Of a DNA stretch of 64,000 nucleotides, positions 26,574 through 34,759 are shown piece after piece. Below the pieces are notes generated by a model. That model did not search any database and was not told the origin of the DNA. It saw nothing but the letters and a program-made list of their open reading frames with translations. The stretch's first letter is position 1. Each line of letters starts with the position of its first letter. The position numbers and the translations under genes were made by a program. This stretch comes from Methylomonas sp. ZR1 (GTDB taxonomy: Bacteria > Pseudomonadota > Gammaproteobacteria > Methylococcales > Methylomonadaceae): contig NZ_RCST01000001.1 in NCBI RefSeq assembly GCF_013141865.1, positions 2,418,001 to 2,482,000 of the forward strand, given 5' to 3'.

Positions 26574-27218
26574 TTATCTCATTCGGCGCAGCTCGCCGTT
26601 TTCCAAAATCTCACTGGACACTTCCAACATTTTGGTCTGAATCGTCAAGGAAACCGCTCGGGCTTGATCGAGGTTGACGCTCATCCGCACCCTATCCGTC
26701 ACTTCAAATCCTATGACTCCACCATCCGGCAAGAATTCCGGCTCGTCACTGACCGTCAGAACCGGTTGCTGTTTCAACACCGCCAGCGCCGTGCGCCGCT
26801 TTGCGGCATCCGCATAAGCCATGAAAACAATCTGACACGGCGGCAATTCTGCCACCGTGGCGGCGCGAACAATGACAAAGCTGCGGCCCTGCTCCGTTCG
26901 TCCGCGCAAGGTGGTTTCTAAAATATCGCCAAACGGATCGGGCCCCAAAACACCGATACACCAAGGCGCATTTCCGGCGGGAAGCGCCTGTTTCGGCCAG
27001 ACCACGTAATGGGCAAAATTACGCAGAAAGGCCGCTTTTACTTTATAGGGGTTATCGACTATCACCTCCTGGCCGACTGCCAAACCCGGCAGCAACAACA
27101 GGGCAGCAAGCCAAAGGGCCGCCCTGGCATGGCGCCTCGGACATAGCTTATTGCCTGCACATTGATCGCAAGCCCCTGATGAATTAGCACTCAACACCGC
27201 ACTCCTTGCGTAACACAT
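26574..27218 (-). CDS. YfiR-family periplasmic protein (DUF4154)
   Basis: A 214-residue protein. After a signal segment (ARAALWLAALLLLPGLAVG, about residues 31-50) the mature part has the YfiR family layout: YKVKAAFLRNFAHYVVWP, then IGVLGPDPFG, CQIVFMAY, VLTVSDEPEF, GGVIGFEV and a C-terminal LDQARAVSLTIQTKMLEVS helix. In Pseudomonas YfiR is the periplasmic inhibitor of the cyclase YfiN. The ATG at 27218 gives a long N-region; GTG or TTG starts 7-8 codons later have a better AAGGAG, so the start is uncertain. It precedes the kinase by 3 bases. Confidence 0.87.
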   Translation of the reverse strand: MCYARSAVLSANSSGACDQCAGNKLCPRRHARAALWLAALLLLPGLAVGQEVIVDNPYKVKAAFLRNFAHYVVWPKQALPAGNAPWCIGVLGPDPFGDILETTLRGRTEQGRSFVIVRAATVAELPPCQIVFMAYADAAKRRTALAVLKQQPVLTVSDEPEFLPDGGVIGFEVTDRVRMSVNLDQARAVSLTIQTKMLEVSSEILENGELRRMR

Positions 27219-27317
27219 CCGGCATAGCGCCCAACATCGGCAATGCCCAATGCTAACCGGCTTGCCGCTGCGAAACAGTACCGATAATCGGCTAGTGTCA
27301 TAGTCTTAGCCCCGGTA

Positions 27318-29780
27318 TCAAAACTTCACCGAAAAGTTGATCATCAACTCGCGGGGCCTGCTGCGGCTGCTTTGCGAAGGCCGGTATTGTTCGTCCAGCA
27401 GGTTTTTGCCCATCAGATCCACGCTCATACTATGCCCTCCCACTTCCCAGGTATAACCGATGAGGGCGTTCAACAAGGCATAAGTTTGCCGCGAGCTAGC
27501 CGGACTATCGGGTAACAGAGTCTGATCGAAGACCAGATTGACGCCGCCGCCCAGATGCAGGCCGCGTAGCGCCTCAATGCTAAAGTCGTAACGTGTCCAA
27601 AGGTTGGCCAGATGCGGCGCGCTCATTTGCAGCGGCGCGTTGTGGAAGCGATTGACGTTCTTGTAGTTAGCCAGCCCCGCCGCATCGAGCGTGCCGGGGT
27701 CTTGGGCGAGGATGGCATGGTCCTGACCGCTGAATTCGGTGATCCTGGCATCCATATAGCTGTAGGACAGATACAGTTGCCAGTCGTCTGTCAGTTTAGC
27801 GGTGGCGTCCCATTCGATGCCTCGGGAACGCTGTTCACCGCTTTGCAGACCGTAAATGGTGATGCCGCCGGCGGAATTGGTCAACGCCATATCGTTGACG
27901 ATGTTTTTATTTAAGATCTCGAAGTAAGTCAGCGTGCTGGATAAACGACCGTCAAACCAGTCCGCTTTAATGCCGACATCGTAACCCCAGCCCTCAGTAG
28001 GCTTGGGAATCGACGTGCTACCGTCCAGATTGTTGGCCGGAAAAGTGCCCGGCACGAACGATTCCGCGTAGCTGGCGAACAACGACCATTCCGGTGTCAG
28101 CTTAAAGAGCAGCCCGTATTGGGGCGTGACCGCGCTTGCGGTGGCGCCCTGTGCTTGGCCGGTCAGGCGGTTTGTGTATTGGCTTTCTGTTGATGTCCAG
28201 CGCCAACCGGCCAACAGCAGCAAACGGTCATCGAAAAAACCGAAGGTAGAGCTGCCGTAGACCGACTTGTCGACAGCGTTCACGTTCTCGTCGGTGAGGC
28301 TGGTCGTCAGCCGGGATAAGGGTATCGCCGTATGCCGGTTCCAGGTATTGGGATTGCCGAGATCCCACAAAGGCAAAGGCGAGGCGGTGGGATTGCTGCC
28401 CAAGGCCGGATCGTTGGGTGCCTGGCCGGCGGCGCGATGGAAGTTGCGGTCAATGTATTGACCGCCCAGCAGCAAGCGCAGACTGGCGAAGCCCAGGTCA
28501 TACTTACCCACGCCTTGCAGTTCTATCGTGTCGTCACGGTTGCTGTAGGCTTGCTGCCTGACTCGGCGACCCTGCATCAACGTCGTGTTATTACTCATGC
28601 CCAAGTTACCGGTAAACAGCGCATCGACATCGTATTCCAGATGCGAATAGCCGGTACGCAGATTCCAGTGTTCGTCGGCCTTAAAATCTATCCAGGTACT
28701 GAGATTGTGGGTGTGGCTACGCCGATAGTCGCTGTAAGCCATGCTGTTCCAATTGTCGGGCAAACCCGGCACATCGACGCCGGAAAGGTTGGGGTCCGCG
28801 GCAGTGGGCAATACCCCGGCCTGCGTGTTGTAGCCGGGCTTTTGCATGAGTTGGGGCTCTTCTATTTTTTCGAAGTTTTCGTATTTTACCGAGACACTCA
28901 GGCGGTCGCTGGGTTGCCAAAGCAAAGAAGGCGAGATGTTCCAGGAATGGGCATCGTAGGGCTCCCAGTAATGCATATCCTGATCATAGGAAGCCGCCAG
29001 CCGGTAGAACAGGTTTTTTGTAGCCGGTCCCGTCACGTCAACATCGAAACGATACTCGCCGTAGGAGCCGTAACGCCCATCCGCAGCAGCGGCAAACCGG
29101 CGCTGCGGGTTTTTGGTGATGACATTGACGATACCGCCCGGCGCGACCTGACCGTACAGAAACGATGCCGGCCCCTTGACCACTTCAAGCCGCGAGATAT
29201 TGGTGAAATCCAAAATGGACGGACCGTGGACGCCGTCGCGCAACGTGTGAATATTGCCGCCGGCCAAAGAACCCACTGCAAAGCCGCGAATGGCCAAGTT
29301 GGCGTTGCCTTCGTTGAAGTCGTTGCTGCGATAAGTGACTCCCGGCGAATAGCGGGCTATGTCGAAAATATCCCGGGGTTTTTGATCCTTGATGAACGAC
29401 TCGGTAAAGGCTTGGAGCGCAAACGGCAAGTCGCTGATCGGTGCATCGAAACGGGAGCCGGACACCGAATTCGAAGCAAGGTATCCGCTATCAAGCTGGG
29501 AAGACACATCGAACGGCGACACCTTGACATTCACCAGCTCCAGCAGATCCATATCCGCCACATCCCTGGCGGCCTCATCGGCCTGTTCAGAAAGACGGGT
29601 GTCGATAACAGCATCGTCAGCCGCTTTCAAATCAGTCGAAAACGTCCGGCCAGCCTGGGAATCGGCTTCGAAGTCTGCGCCGGGTTCCGCCGCCAGCGTT
29701 AAGGGCTGGCGCAGCACACTAAACACAAAAACCAGTCCGATAGACCAGCCGACGCCAAATTGAGACCCACAGTCTTTCAT
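27318..29780 (-). CDS. TonB-dependent siderophore receptor
   Basis: An 820-residue outer-membrane receptor. After the signal peptide (ending about LTLAA) there is an extension of roughly 90 residues containing DMDLLELVNVKVSPFDVSS. The plug shows ISDLPFALQAFTESF, DIFDIARYSPGVTYRS, NLAIRGF and RLEVVKGPASFLYGQVAPGG; the barrel ends PRELMINFSVKF. The plug motifs place it among ferric-siderophore receptors. It is upstream of the YfiR-like, kinase and GGDEF-EAL genes on the same strand with a 99-base gap, so ligand import and cyclic-di-GMP signalling may be co-expressed. No sigma/anti-sigma gene is near, although the extension could be a signalling region. Confidence 0.88.
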   Translation of the reverse strand: MKDCGSQFGVGWSIGLVFVFSVLRQPLTLAAEPGADFEADSQAGRTFSTDLKAADDAVIDTRLSEQADEAARDVADMDLLELVNVKVSPFDVSSQLDSGYLASNSVSGSRFDAPISDLPFALQAFTESFIKDQKPRDIFDIARYSPGVTYRSNDFNEGNANLAIRGFAVGSLAGGNIHTLRDGVHGPSILDFTNISRLEVVKGPASFLYGQVAPGGIVNVITKNPQRRFAAAADGRYGSYGEYRFDVDVTGPATKNLFYRLAASYDQDMHYWEPYDAHSWNISPSLLWQPSDRLSVSVKYENFEKIEEPQLMQKPGYNTQAGVLPTAADPNLSGVDVPGLPDNWNSMAYSDYRRSHTHNLSTWIDFKADEHWNLRTGYSHLEYDVDALFTGNLGMSNNTTLMQGRRVRQQAYSNRDDTIELQGVGKYDLGFASLRLLLGGQYIDRNFHRAAGQAPNDPALGSNPTASPLPLWDLGNPNTWNRHTAIPLSRLTTSLTDENVNAVDKSVYGSSTFGFFDDRLLLLAGWRWTSTESQYTNRLTGQAQGATASAVTPQYGLLFKLTPEWSLFASYAESFVPGTFPANNLDGSTSIPKPTEGWGYDVGIKADWFDGRLSSTLTYFEILNKNIVNDMALTNSAGGITIYGLQSGEQRSRGIEWDATAKLTDDWQLYLSYSYMDARITEFSGQDHAILAQDPGTLDAAGLANYKNVNRFHNAPLQMSAPHLANLWTRYDFSIEALRGLHLGGGVNLVFDQTLLPDSPASSRQTYALLNALIGYTWEVGGHSMSVDLMGKNLLDEQYRPSQSSRSRPRELMINFSVKF

Positions 29781-29801
29781 TTTGCATCCCCCCAGTGAGA
29801 T

Positions 29802-29898
29802 TTATTAACCCGGCCCTTAAACATCGCCCACACCAGCCTGGACTTCGACGAGCTCAGCCCGGACGGCATACCCGCGACCAATAGGGCCGGGTTAATAA
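29802..29898. repeat. inverted-repeat element, copy 2 (perfect 16-bp ends)
   Basis: TTATTAACCCGGCCCT (29802-29817) and AGGGCCGGGTTAATAA (29883-29898) are perfect inverted repeats bounding 97 bases. The interior has a CTTCGACGAGCTCAGCCCGGA-like segment, also present in copy 1 in altered form. It lies in the 285-base gap between a receptor gene and a Roadblock gene and encodes nothing. No clear target-site duplication is visible. Confidence 0.7.
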
Positions 29899-30065
29899 CG
29901 CGAAGATCTAGTTATTTTTTTAAAACCGCGGGACAACACCCGCCGTTCACTAAACAGCTTAGTTCAGTTGGTAACGGAGGGCAATTTCTACGAACGTGGG
30001 GATGGGGTTTCTCGCCAGCACCCGGCGAGAAGGAAGAAACGACGGCTGGATAGGCTTGCCGCCGT

Positions 30066-30515
30066 CTATTTAGCCTGACTCAACACAGAGGCCAGGTTGA
30101 CGCCCTTGGGACTAGAAATACACAAAATAATGGGGCCGACGCTGAGCATTGCCAGCTTGTTGACGGCACCGACAATGACGATCTGTTCGATCTCGCCCAA
30201 ACCCAGCGAGGTTTCACCGTGCTGTGCAGCGCGAATGGTTTCCTGAATAATCGCCCCGAACGCATCCGCATCCATATTGGGCGCTTCCGCGGATTGGGCC
30301 AGAATCAGGCCGTCGTGGTAGGCTGCGCAAGCGCTTACGCCATTGATCTTGACCACTTTATCCACCACAGACTGCACGGCGTCGATGAATGCCGCGCGCT
30401 TTAAGCGGGTGGCTTCACTGACATTGACGATGTCGGCCGCAGGTTGCCGGCGCGCGGCGAGATAATCGTCGGCGAGCGTATCCAACTGCGCCAACTGCGA
30501 TTCAAACCAATGCAT
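30066..30515 (-). CDS. Roadblock/LC7-domain protein 1
   Basis: A 149-residue soluble protein. About 35 N-terminal helical residues precede a Roadblock/LC7 fold: VDKVVKINGVSACAAYHDGLILAQS, then helix and the LGEIEQIVIVGAVNKLAMLSVG and IILCISS strands. The family includes MglB, which regulates small GTPases of the MglA type; no GTPase gene is in view. It is last of four adjacent minus-strand genes (OmpA-like, V4R, Roadblock 2, Roadblock 1), 20 bases after the preceding one. Partner unknown. Confidence 0.75.
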   Translation of the reverse strand: MHWFESQLAQLDTLADDYLAARRQPAADIVNVSEATRLKRAAFIDAVQSVVDKVVKINGVSACAAYHDGLILAQSAEAPNMDADAFGAIIQETIRAAQHGETSLGLGEIEQIVIVGAVNKLAMLSVGPIILCISSPKGVNLASVLSQAK

Positions 30516-30535
30516 ATTTAAGCTCTAGACGGCGG

Positions 30536-30949
30536 TTAATTGGCCAGATAACTGGTAAACAATTTTTTCAATACCGGAATGGTTTCTTTTAATTCAAACC
30601 GCACCCGTCCTAACAACGCTTCCCGCTGGGTGACCAGAGCCAGAATAAAACCCGCGTCTATCGGCGTCGATAAAATGTAACCGTCGTTGTTTTCGCAGAT
30701 CACCATATTGGTTAAATGATGGCCGACATGTTGCGCCGCTTTGGCCGCCGCGCCGAACACCACCTGCACCGAAGCACCGATGGCGTCGGTGTTGATTTCA
30801 AAATCGCGGTGAATATGCGTGACAAAGCCGTCGCTATCGACAATGGCCGCCGCCGACACGCCCTGGATGTTCATCAGATTGCGCAAGATGGAATCGATTT
30901 CGTTGTTCTGAGATTTTCGCGGATCGAGAAATTGGACATTACTACTCAT
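30536..30949 (-). CDS. Roadblock/LC7-domain protein 2 (MglB-like)
   Basis: A 137-residue protein with a canonical Roadblock/LC7 domain: helix ILRNLMNIQGVSAAAIVDSDGFV, the long second helix containing VQVVFGAAAKAAQH, and strands TNMVICENNDGYILSTPI and FILALVTQ. AGGAG precedes the ATG. It lies between the V4R gene and the other Roadblock gene; two such proteins side by side may form a heterodimeric platform, which is inference. The protein is closer to MglB-type than the neighbour, which has an N-terminal extension. Confidence 0.82.
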   Translation of the reverse strand: MSSNVQFLDPRKSQNNEIDSILRNLMNIQGVSAAAIVDSDGFVTHIHRDFEINTDAIGASVQVVFGAAAKAAQHVGHHLTNMVICENNDGYILSTPIDAGFILALVTQREALLGRVRFELKETIPVLKKLFTSYLAN

Positions 30950-30982
30950 GTTGCTCTCCTGATGCTTTTAATAATTATCAAC

Positions 30983-31531
30983 CTACAGTAAATCGACGCG
31001 GATTAAACACGTCTTGTCGCCCAGCGCGTTGCACTTGGTTTCGGTGGCCTTTACATTACGATTGAAAAAAGTTTTAACGATACCGCCAACCATGCCGGCT
31101 TCGAAATGGCAAATAGGCGCCGACACATGATGAATACCGGCGCAGGAAACGCATTCGTCCACCCTTAACTCCAGCACGCCCGCGGACAAGTCCACTTTAT
31201 CCGGCACCACCAAACCGATACTCAGCTGCCGGCACAGCAATTTGATTTTGCCGACATAGGTTTCCAGGTCTTTATCGATATTGGCGGCGGCAATTTGGCC
31301 CATCGCCAAACCCAAACTCTGGCCGGAATGATAAACCAGCGAAGGAGCACCCTGGCCTAATATGTCTTCTACGTTGGAACCCAAAGCCACCATGCGCAAG
31401 GCTTGAAACAAGCGAATGGGAATCAGCGGGCCCAGATCGTTGCGATTTTCGATATCGAACTCGCCGGAAATAATACCGTCGAGAATTTGCTGCTGGGCTA
31501 TCTGATAGTCTGATTTACTGTTTTGTATCAT
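30983..31531 (-). CDS. V4R-domain (4-vinyl-reductase-like) small-molecule-binding protein
   Basis: A 182-residue protein from the ATG at 31531. A TTG six codons upstream extends the frame, but the ATG has AGAGGG at the right distance, so I chose it. The C-terminal half is a V4R domain, with VDECVSCAG and the terminal CNALGDKTCLIRVDLL; the paired cysteines are typical of V4R members that may bind zinc. The N-terminal part (about residues 10-90) is helical. V4R proteins bind hydrocarbons or tetrapyrrole-related ligands and often feed signalling proteins. Being beside two Roadblock genes suggests a ligand-to-switch module. Confidence 0.72.
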   Translation of the reverse strand: MIQNSKSDYQIAQQQILDGIISGEFDIENRNDLGPLIPIRLFQALRMVALGSNVEDILGQGAPSLVYHSGQSLGLAMGQIAAANIDKDLETYVGKIKLLCRQLSIGLVVPDKVDLSAGVLELRVDECVSCAGIHHVSAPICHFEAGMVGGIVKTFFNRNVKATETKCNALGDKTCLIRVDLL

Positions 31532-31554
31532 AGCGTCTACCCTCTTCAATTCGG

Positions 31555-32382
31555 TTAATTATCCACACACTGCAATTCGACCCGACGATTTAAGGCCTGG
31601 CCCTCTTTGGTATCGTTCGGCGCCGCCGGATTTCTCATACCTTCCGATGCGGTGAAGATGGCTGTTGAGCCGATACCTTTGCCGACCAACAGTCTTTTAA
31701 CGGCATTAGCCCGCGTCAAGCCCAACTGCACGTTGGCGGCATCGCTACCCAAATTGCAGGTATGCCCGGTTAGTTTGATCCGGCTTTGGCAGCTTCTGGC
31801 CGCGCTCAAAAGTTCGTTGCTGCTGTTCGCAGATTCCGGCGTTAATTTGCTGGAATCAAATTTGAAATACACGGTAAAAGACGGCGTGCCAGAGATTTGC
31901 GCCGCGGTATCCGGCGAGACTTTAGGAATACCCGCCGCGGTCGGCTCAGTAGGTAACTCAGGCATCGGATCCGATGTTTGCGGATTGTCGTTGCCGGATG
32001 CCGACTGTTGCGCCTCTTGCTTAGCAGCAATCGCTTGATCCGGTTTAGCGTCGGCAAGCAAGGTTGGAGCGGCTTCTGTTGAGGGCTGCGGCGCTTGGGT
32101 ATCGGGGGTTGCCGGCTCAGGACCGGTGTCTGGTGTTGCCGGTTTATTCAAGGCTGAGGTCTGGGTAATAGCTGCCGGCTTTTGCGCTAAATCAGGCACT
32201 AAAACCGCCACCACGGCCAGCAAACCAATCACACCAAGCAACCACGGCACATTGCTGCGCAAGGGTTTTTTAAAGGTTTTGTCTGATTTGCCTTGCGGAT
32301 TGGCAGAACTCAGCCGCGCTTTGTCCGTAGACGGAATAATGCCATCCAGGCCGTCGTGATCGAGTGATCGAGGTTTTTTCAT
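31555..32382 (-). CDS. OmpA-like peptidoglycan-binding protein with an N-terminal anchor
   Basis: A 275-residue protein. A cytoplasmic start with several Lys is followed by one membrane helix (LLGVIGLLAVVAVLVPDLA, about residues 50-68), a long Pro/Thr/Ala-rich spacer (about 70-170), then an OmpA-like domain (about 175-275) with VYFKFDSSKLTPES, LTGHTCNLGSDAANVQLGLTRA and NRRVEL. Such anchored OmpA domains bind peptidoglycan, as in MotB or TagL-like proteins. AAGGGA precedes the ATG. It heads the four-gene minus-strand group with the V4R and Roadblock genes, which suggests that the module is tied to the envelope. Confidence 0.82.
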   Translation of the reverse strand: MKKPRSLDHDGLDGIIPSTDKARLSSANPQGKSDKTFKKPLRSNVPWLLGVIGLLAVVAVLVPDLAQKPAAITQTSALNKPATPDTGPEPATPDTQAPQPSTEAAPTLLADAKPDQAIAAKQEAQQSASGNDNPQTSDPMPELPTEPTAAGIPKVSPDTAAQISGTPSFTVYFKFDSSKLTPESANSSNELLSAARSCQSRIKLTGHTCNLGSDAANVQLGLTRANAVKRLLVGKGIGSTAIFTASEGMRNPAAPNDTKEGQALNRRVELQCVDN

Positions 32383-32710
32383 GGAATTCCCTTAAGTTCC
32401 GTTTGCCAGAAGCCTGCTGAATATTTGCAGGGACAGTGTGAGCAAGCACCGACTTAAATTTGTTGGGCTATCATATGCAAGTTTTCCTGCAGAATCAAAA
32501 TTGATGCTGGTTCAAATAATTAGTTCTTAGGATTTGACACTGAACTAATTCAGTGAACCCTGAAACCAACTTGACCCAGTAATCGAATACTTGCGAAGCA
32601 AATGATGATTTGCATCAACTTCGCTACACTTGATAATAACGATTACCAGGGAAGCAAGCCTGCTCAAGCAAGGATGATCAACATCCTGACATCGATTTCG
32701 AGAATCCGTT
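32383..32710. other. divergent intergenic region with a palindrome
   Basis: About 330 bases between the OmpA-like gene (minus) and the EAL gene (plus), without a gene. CACTGAA (32538-32544) and TTCAGTG (32549-32555) form a perfect 7-bp palindrome around CTAA, a possible operator. A promoter for the EAL gene is predicted at 32610-32637. Confidence 0.45.
32610..32637 (+). promoter_or_regulatory. predicted sigma-70 promoter of the EAL gene
   Basis: TTGCAT (32610-32615) and GATAAT (32632-32637), preceded by T, are 16 bases apart and resemble -35 and -10 boxes. They lie 74 bases before the ATG at 32711. Prediction by eye only. Confidence 0.4.
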
Positions 32711-33505
32711 ATGCCAGAAAAAACCACGCCACATTCGCCACAGACCAACACCAATACCGACCTGCCCAGCTGTAACCGTTGCCGAGACCTGGAAGAACTG
32801 GATTTCGATTTTAGTTTTGCCTATCAGCCCATCGTCAATTTTTTTGCCCGCACCGTTTTTGCCCACGAAGCGCTGGTGCGCGGTGTTAACGGTGAATCGG
32901 CCGCATCGATACTCGCCAAAGTCACCGATGCCAACCGCTATCGCTTCGACCAAAACTGCCGGATTAAAGCCGTGGAAGGCGCAGCGAGGTTGGGTATCCA
33001 GGAGTTTGTATCGATTAACTTCATGCCGAATGCGGTTTACCAACCCGAAGCCTGCATCCGCTCGACTTTTGAAGCCGCGCAACGCTACAACTTTTCCAAA
33101 GACCGCATCATTTTCGAAGTGATTGAAGGCGAGGATGTGTCCGACCGTCCGCATTTAATCAATATATTCACCGAATACCGGCGCTTTGGTTTTAAAACCG
33201 CTATCGACGACTTCGGCGCGGGCTACGCCGGCCTGAACCTACTCGCCGAATTCCAGCCGGATGTGCTGAAACTGGATATGGATTTGGTGCGCGACATCAA
33301 TCTCAGCAAGCCCAAGCAGGCGATAGTGGGAGGGGTTGTGCAAATCTGCCGCGAACTCGGCATCGAAGTGCTGGCGGAAGGCATCGAAACCAAGGCCGAA
33401 CGGGATTTTCTGCTGGGCTGCGGCGTCACGCTGTTTCAAGGCTATCTGTTCTGCAAACCCACATTTCAGGCTATCGGCCAAATCAATCCGGATGCCTGGT
33501 CTTAA
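32711..33505 (+). CDS. stand-alone EAL-domain cyclic-di-GMP phosphodiesterase
   Basis: A 264-residue protein consisting of about 30 N-terminal residues and one EAL domain. Catalytic and metal-site motifs are present: HEALVRG, SINFMPNAV, IIFEVIEGED, AIDDFGAGYAGL, LKLDMDLV and LAEGIETKAE, so it should hydrolyse cyclic-di-GMP to pGpG. It has no sensor or membrane segment; a CNRC pair near residues 21-24 is present but of unknown meaning. It is divergent from the OmpA-V4R-Roadblock genes and converges on amrS. Confidence 0.9.
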   Translation: MPEKTTPHSPQTNTNTDLPSCNRCRDLEELDFDFSFAYQPIVNFFARTVFAHEALVRGVNGESAASILAKVTDANRYRFDQNCRIKAVEGAARLGIQEFVSINFMPNAVYQPEACIRSTFEAAQRYNFSKDRIIFEVIEGEDVSDRPHLINIFTEYRRFGFKTAIDDFGAGYAGLNLLAEFQPDVLKLDMDLVRDINLSKPKQAIVGGVVQICRELGIEVLAEGIETKAERDFLLGCGVTLFQGYLFCKPTFQAIGQINPDAWS

Positions 33506-33521
33506 GAGCAGACCCGCTACC

Positions 33522-34604
33522 TTAAAACTTGACTGCCTGGCGCTTGGCGCCCCAATCGCCGGGTAAAGGATTAAACACCCCGGCACAAGAACATCCGCAA
33601 AACCGGCAGTTGCCGGCGGCATCCAAATTCCAATCCGACAGTTCGTACCAATCACGACCGATCAAAATTTTCCCGCAGCTGTGGCAATAGGTGCTCTCCG
33701 CCGATTTGTCGTGAACATTGCCGACATAGGCGTAACGCACGCCGTTTTTCAAGGCAATGCTGCGCGCCAGCAACAATGTGGACCGCGGCGTGTGCGGGGT
33801 ATCCGTCATTTTCCAATCCGGATGAAACGCGGTGAAATGCATGGGCACATCCGGACCAAGATGCTCGACCACCCATTGGGTCATGGCTTCCAATTCCGTC
33901 TCGGAATCGTTGGCGCCGGGAATCAGCAACGTGGTCAACTCCAACCAGACCGGGGTCTCGTGTTTTAAATATTGCAGCGTTTCCAGCACCGCTTGCAGAT
34001 GGCCACCGGTGATCTTGTGGTAAAAATCCTCGGAGAAGGCTTTTAAATCGACATTGGCCGCGTCCATGTAGCGGTAAAACTCGGCGCGCGGCTCGGCGCA
34101 GACGTAGCCGGCGGTCACAGCCACGGACTTCAAACCCAGCTCCCGGCAGGCTTGTGCCGTATCGATGGCGTATTCGTGGAAAATCACCGGATCGTTGTAG
34201 GTATAGGCGACGCTGCTGCAAGCGTGCTCCAGTGCGGCTCGGGCTATTGCTTCCGGCTCGGCCCGGCTCATCAGCGTGTCCATCTCCCGCGACTTGCTGA
34301 TGTCCCAATTCTGGCAAAATTTGCAGGCTAAATTGCAGCCCGCGGTGCCGAAAGAAAAAATCGGCGTGCCGGGTAGAAAATGGTTTAACGGCTTTTTCTC
34401 GATGGGATCGATGGCAAAACCGCTGGAGCGGCCGTAACTGGTCATCACGATTTGACCATGCAGATTCTGCCGCACAAAGCACAAGCCGCGTTGGCCTTCA
34501 TGCATTTTGCAAAAGCGCGGACACAAGTCGCACTGCACCTTGCCGTCCGCCAACACATGCCAATAACGGGTGATTGCGGTATCCGCGCTGAGTAAAGTAG
34601 TCAT
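33522..34604 (-). CDS. amrS: AmmeMemoRadiSam radical SAM enzyme
   Basis: A 360-residue radical SAM protein. The 4Fe-4S site is Cys90-x3-Cys94-x2-Cys97 in TAGCNLACKFCQNW. An N-terminal Cys cluster (Cys25, 28, 32 and 42 in CDLCPRFC...GLC) and a C-terminal zinc-ribbon-like region (YCHSCGK and NCRFCGCSCAG) suggest further metal sites. It is transcribed away from the AmrB and AmrA genes, with AAGGAG before the ATG. The three genes are the hallmark set of the AmmeMemoRadiSam system, which is widely conserved in bacteria and archaea; its reaction is not established as far as I know. Confidence 0.93.
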   Translation of the reverse strand: MTTLLSADTAITRYWHVLADGKVQCDLCPRFCKMHEGQRGLCFVRQNLHGQIVMTSYGRSSGFAIDPIEKKPLNHFLPGTPIFSFGTAGCNLACKFCQNWDISKSREMDTLMSRAEPEAIARAALEHACSSVAYTYNDPVIFHEYAIDTAQACRELGLKSVAVTAGYVCAEPRAEFYRYMDAANVDLKAFSEDFYHKITGGHLQAVLETLQYLKHETPVWLELTTLLIPGANDSETELEAMTQWVVEHLGPDVPMHFTAFHPDWKMTDTPHTPRSTLLLARSIALKNGVRYAYVGNVHDKSAESTYCHSCGKILIGRDWYELSDWNLDAAGNCRFCGCSCAGVFNPLPGDWGAKRQAVKF

Positions 34605-34759
34605 GGCGATGCTCCTTGAACCCCAAGCATAAAATCGGGTCGTTATCGGCGAGAGTTAGCAGTAGAATAAACCCAAGATGGGCGGGGTATTCAATTTTTT
34701 GATGCGCCGCTATCCGCCCGGCTTCTGATCGTATTAAAACTTTAAAAAAGGATCAGCGC

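Noticed and set aside
28332..29702. 456-codon plus-strand frame opposite the TonB receptor
   Set aside because: It is the antisense of a receptor gene with clear plug motifs; the long open frame is a by-product of codon bias.
33652..34482. 276-codon minus-strand frame inside amrS
   Set aside because: It is a shifted frame of the radical SAM gene, whose Cys motifs are complete in the other frame.
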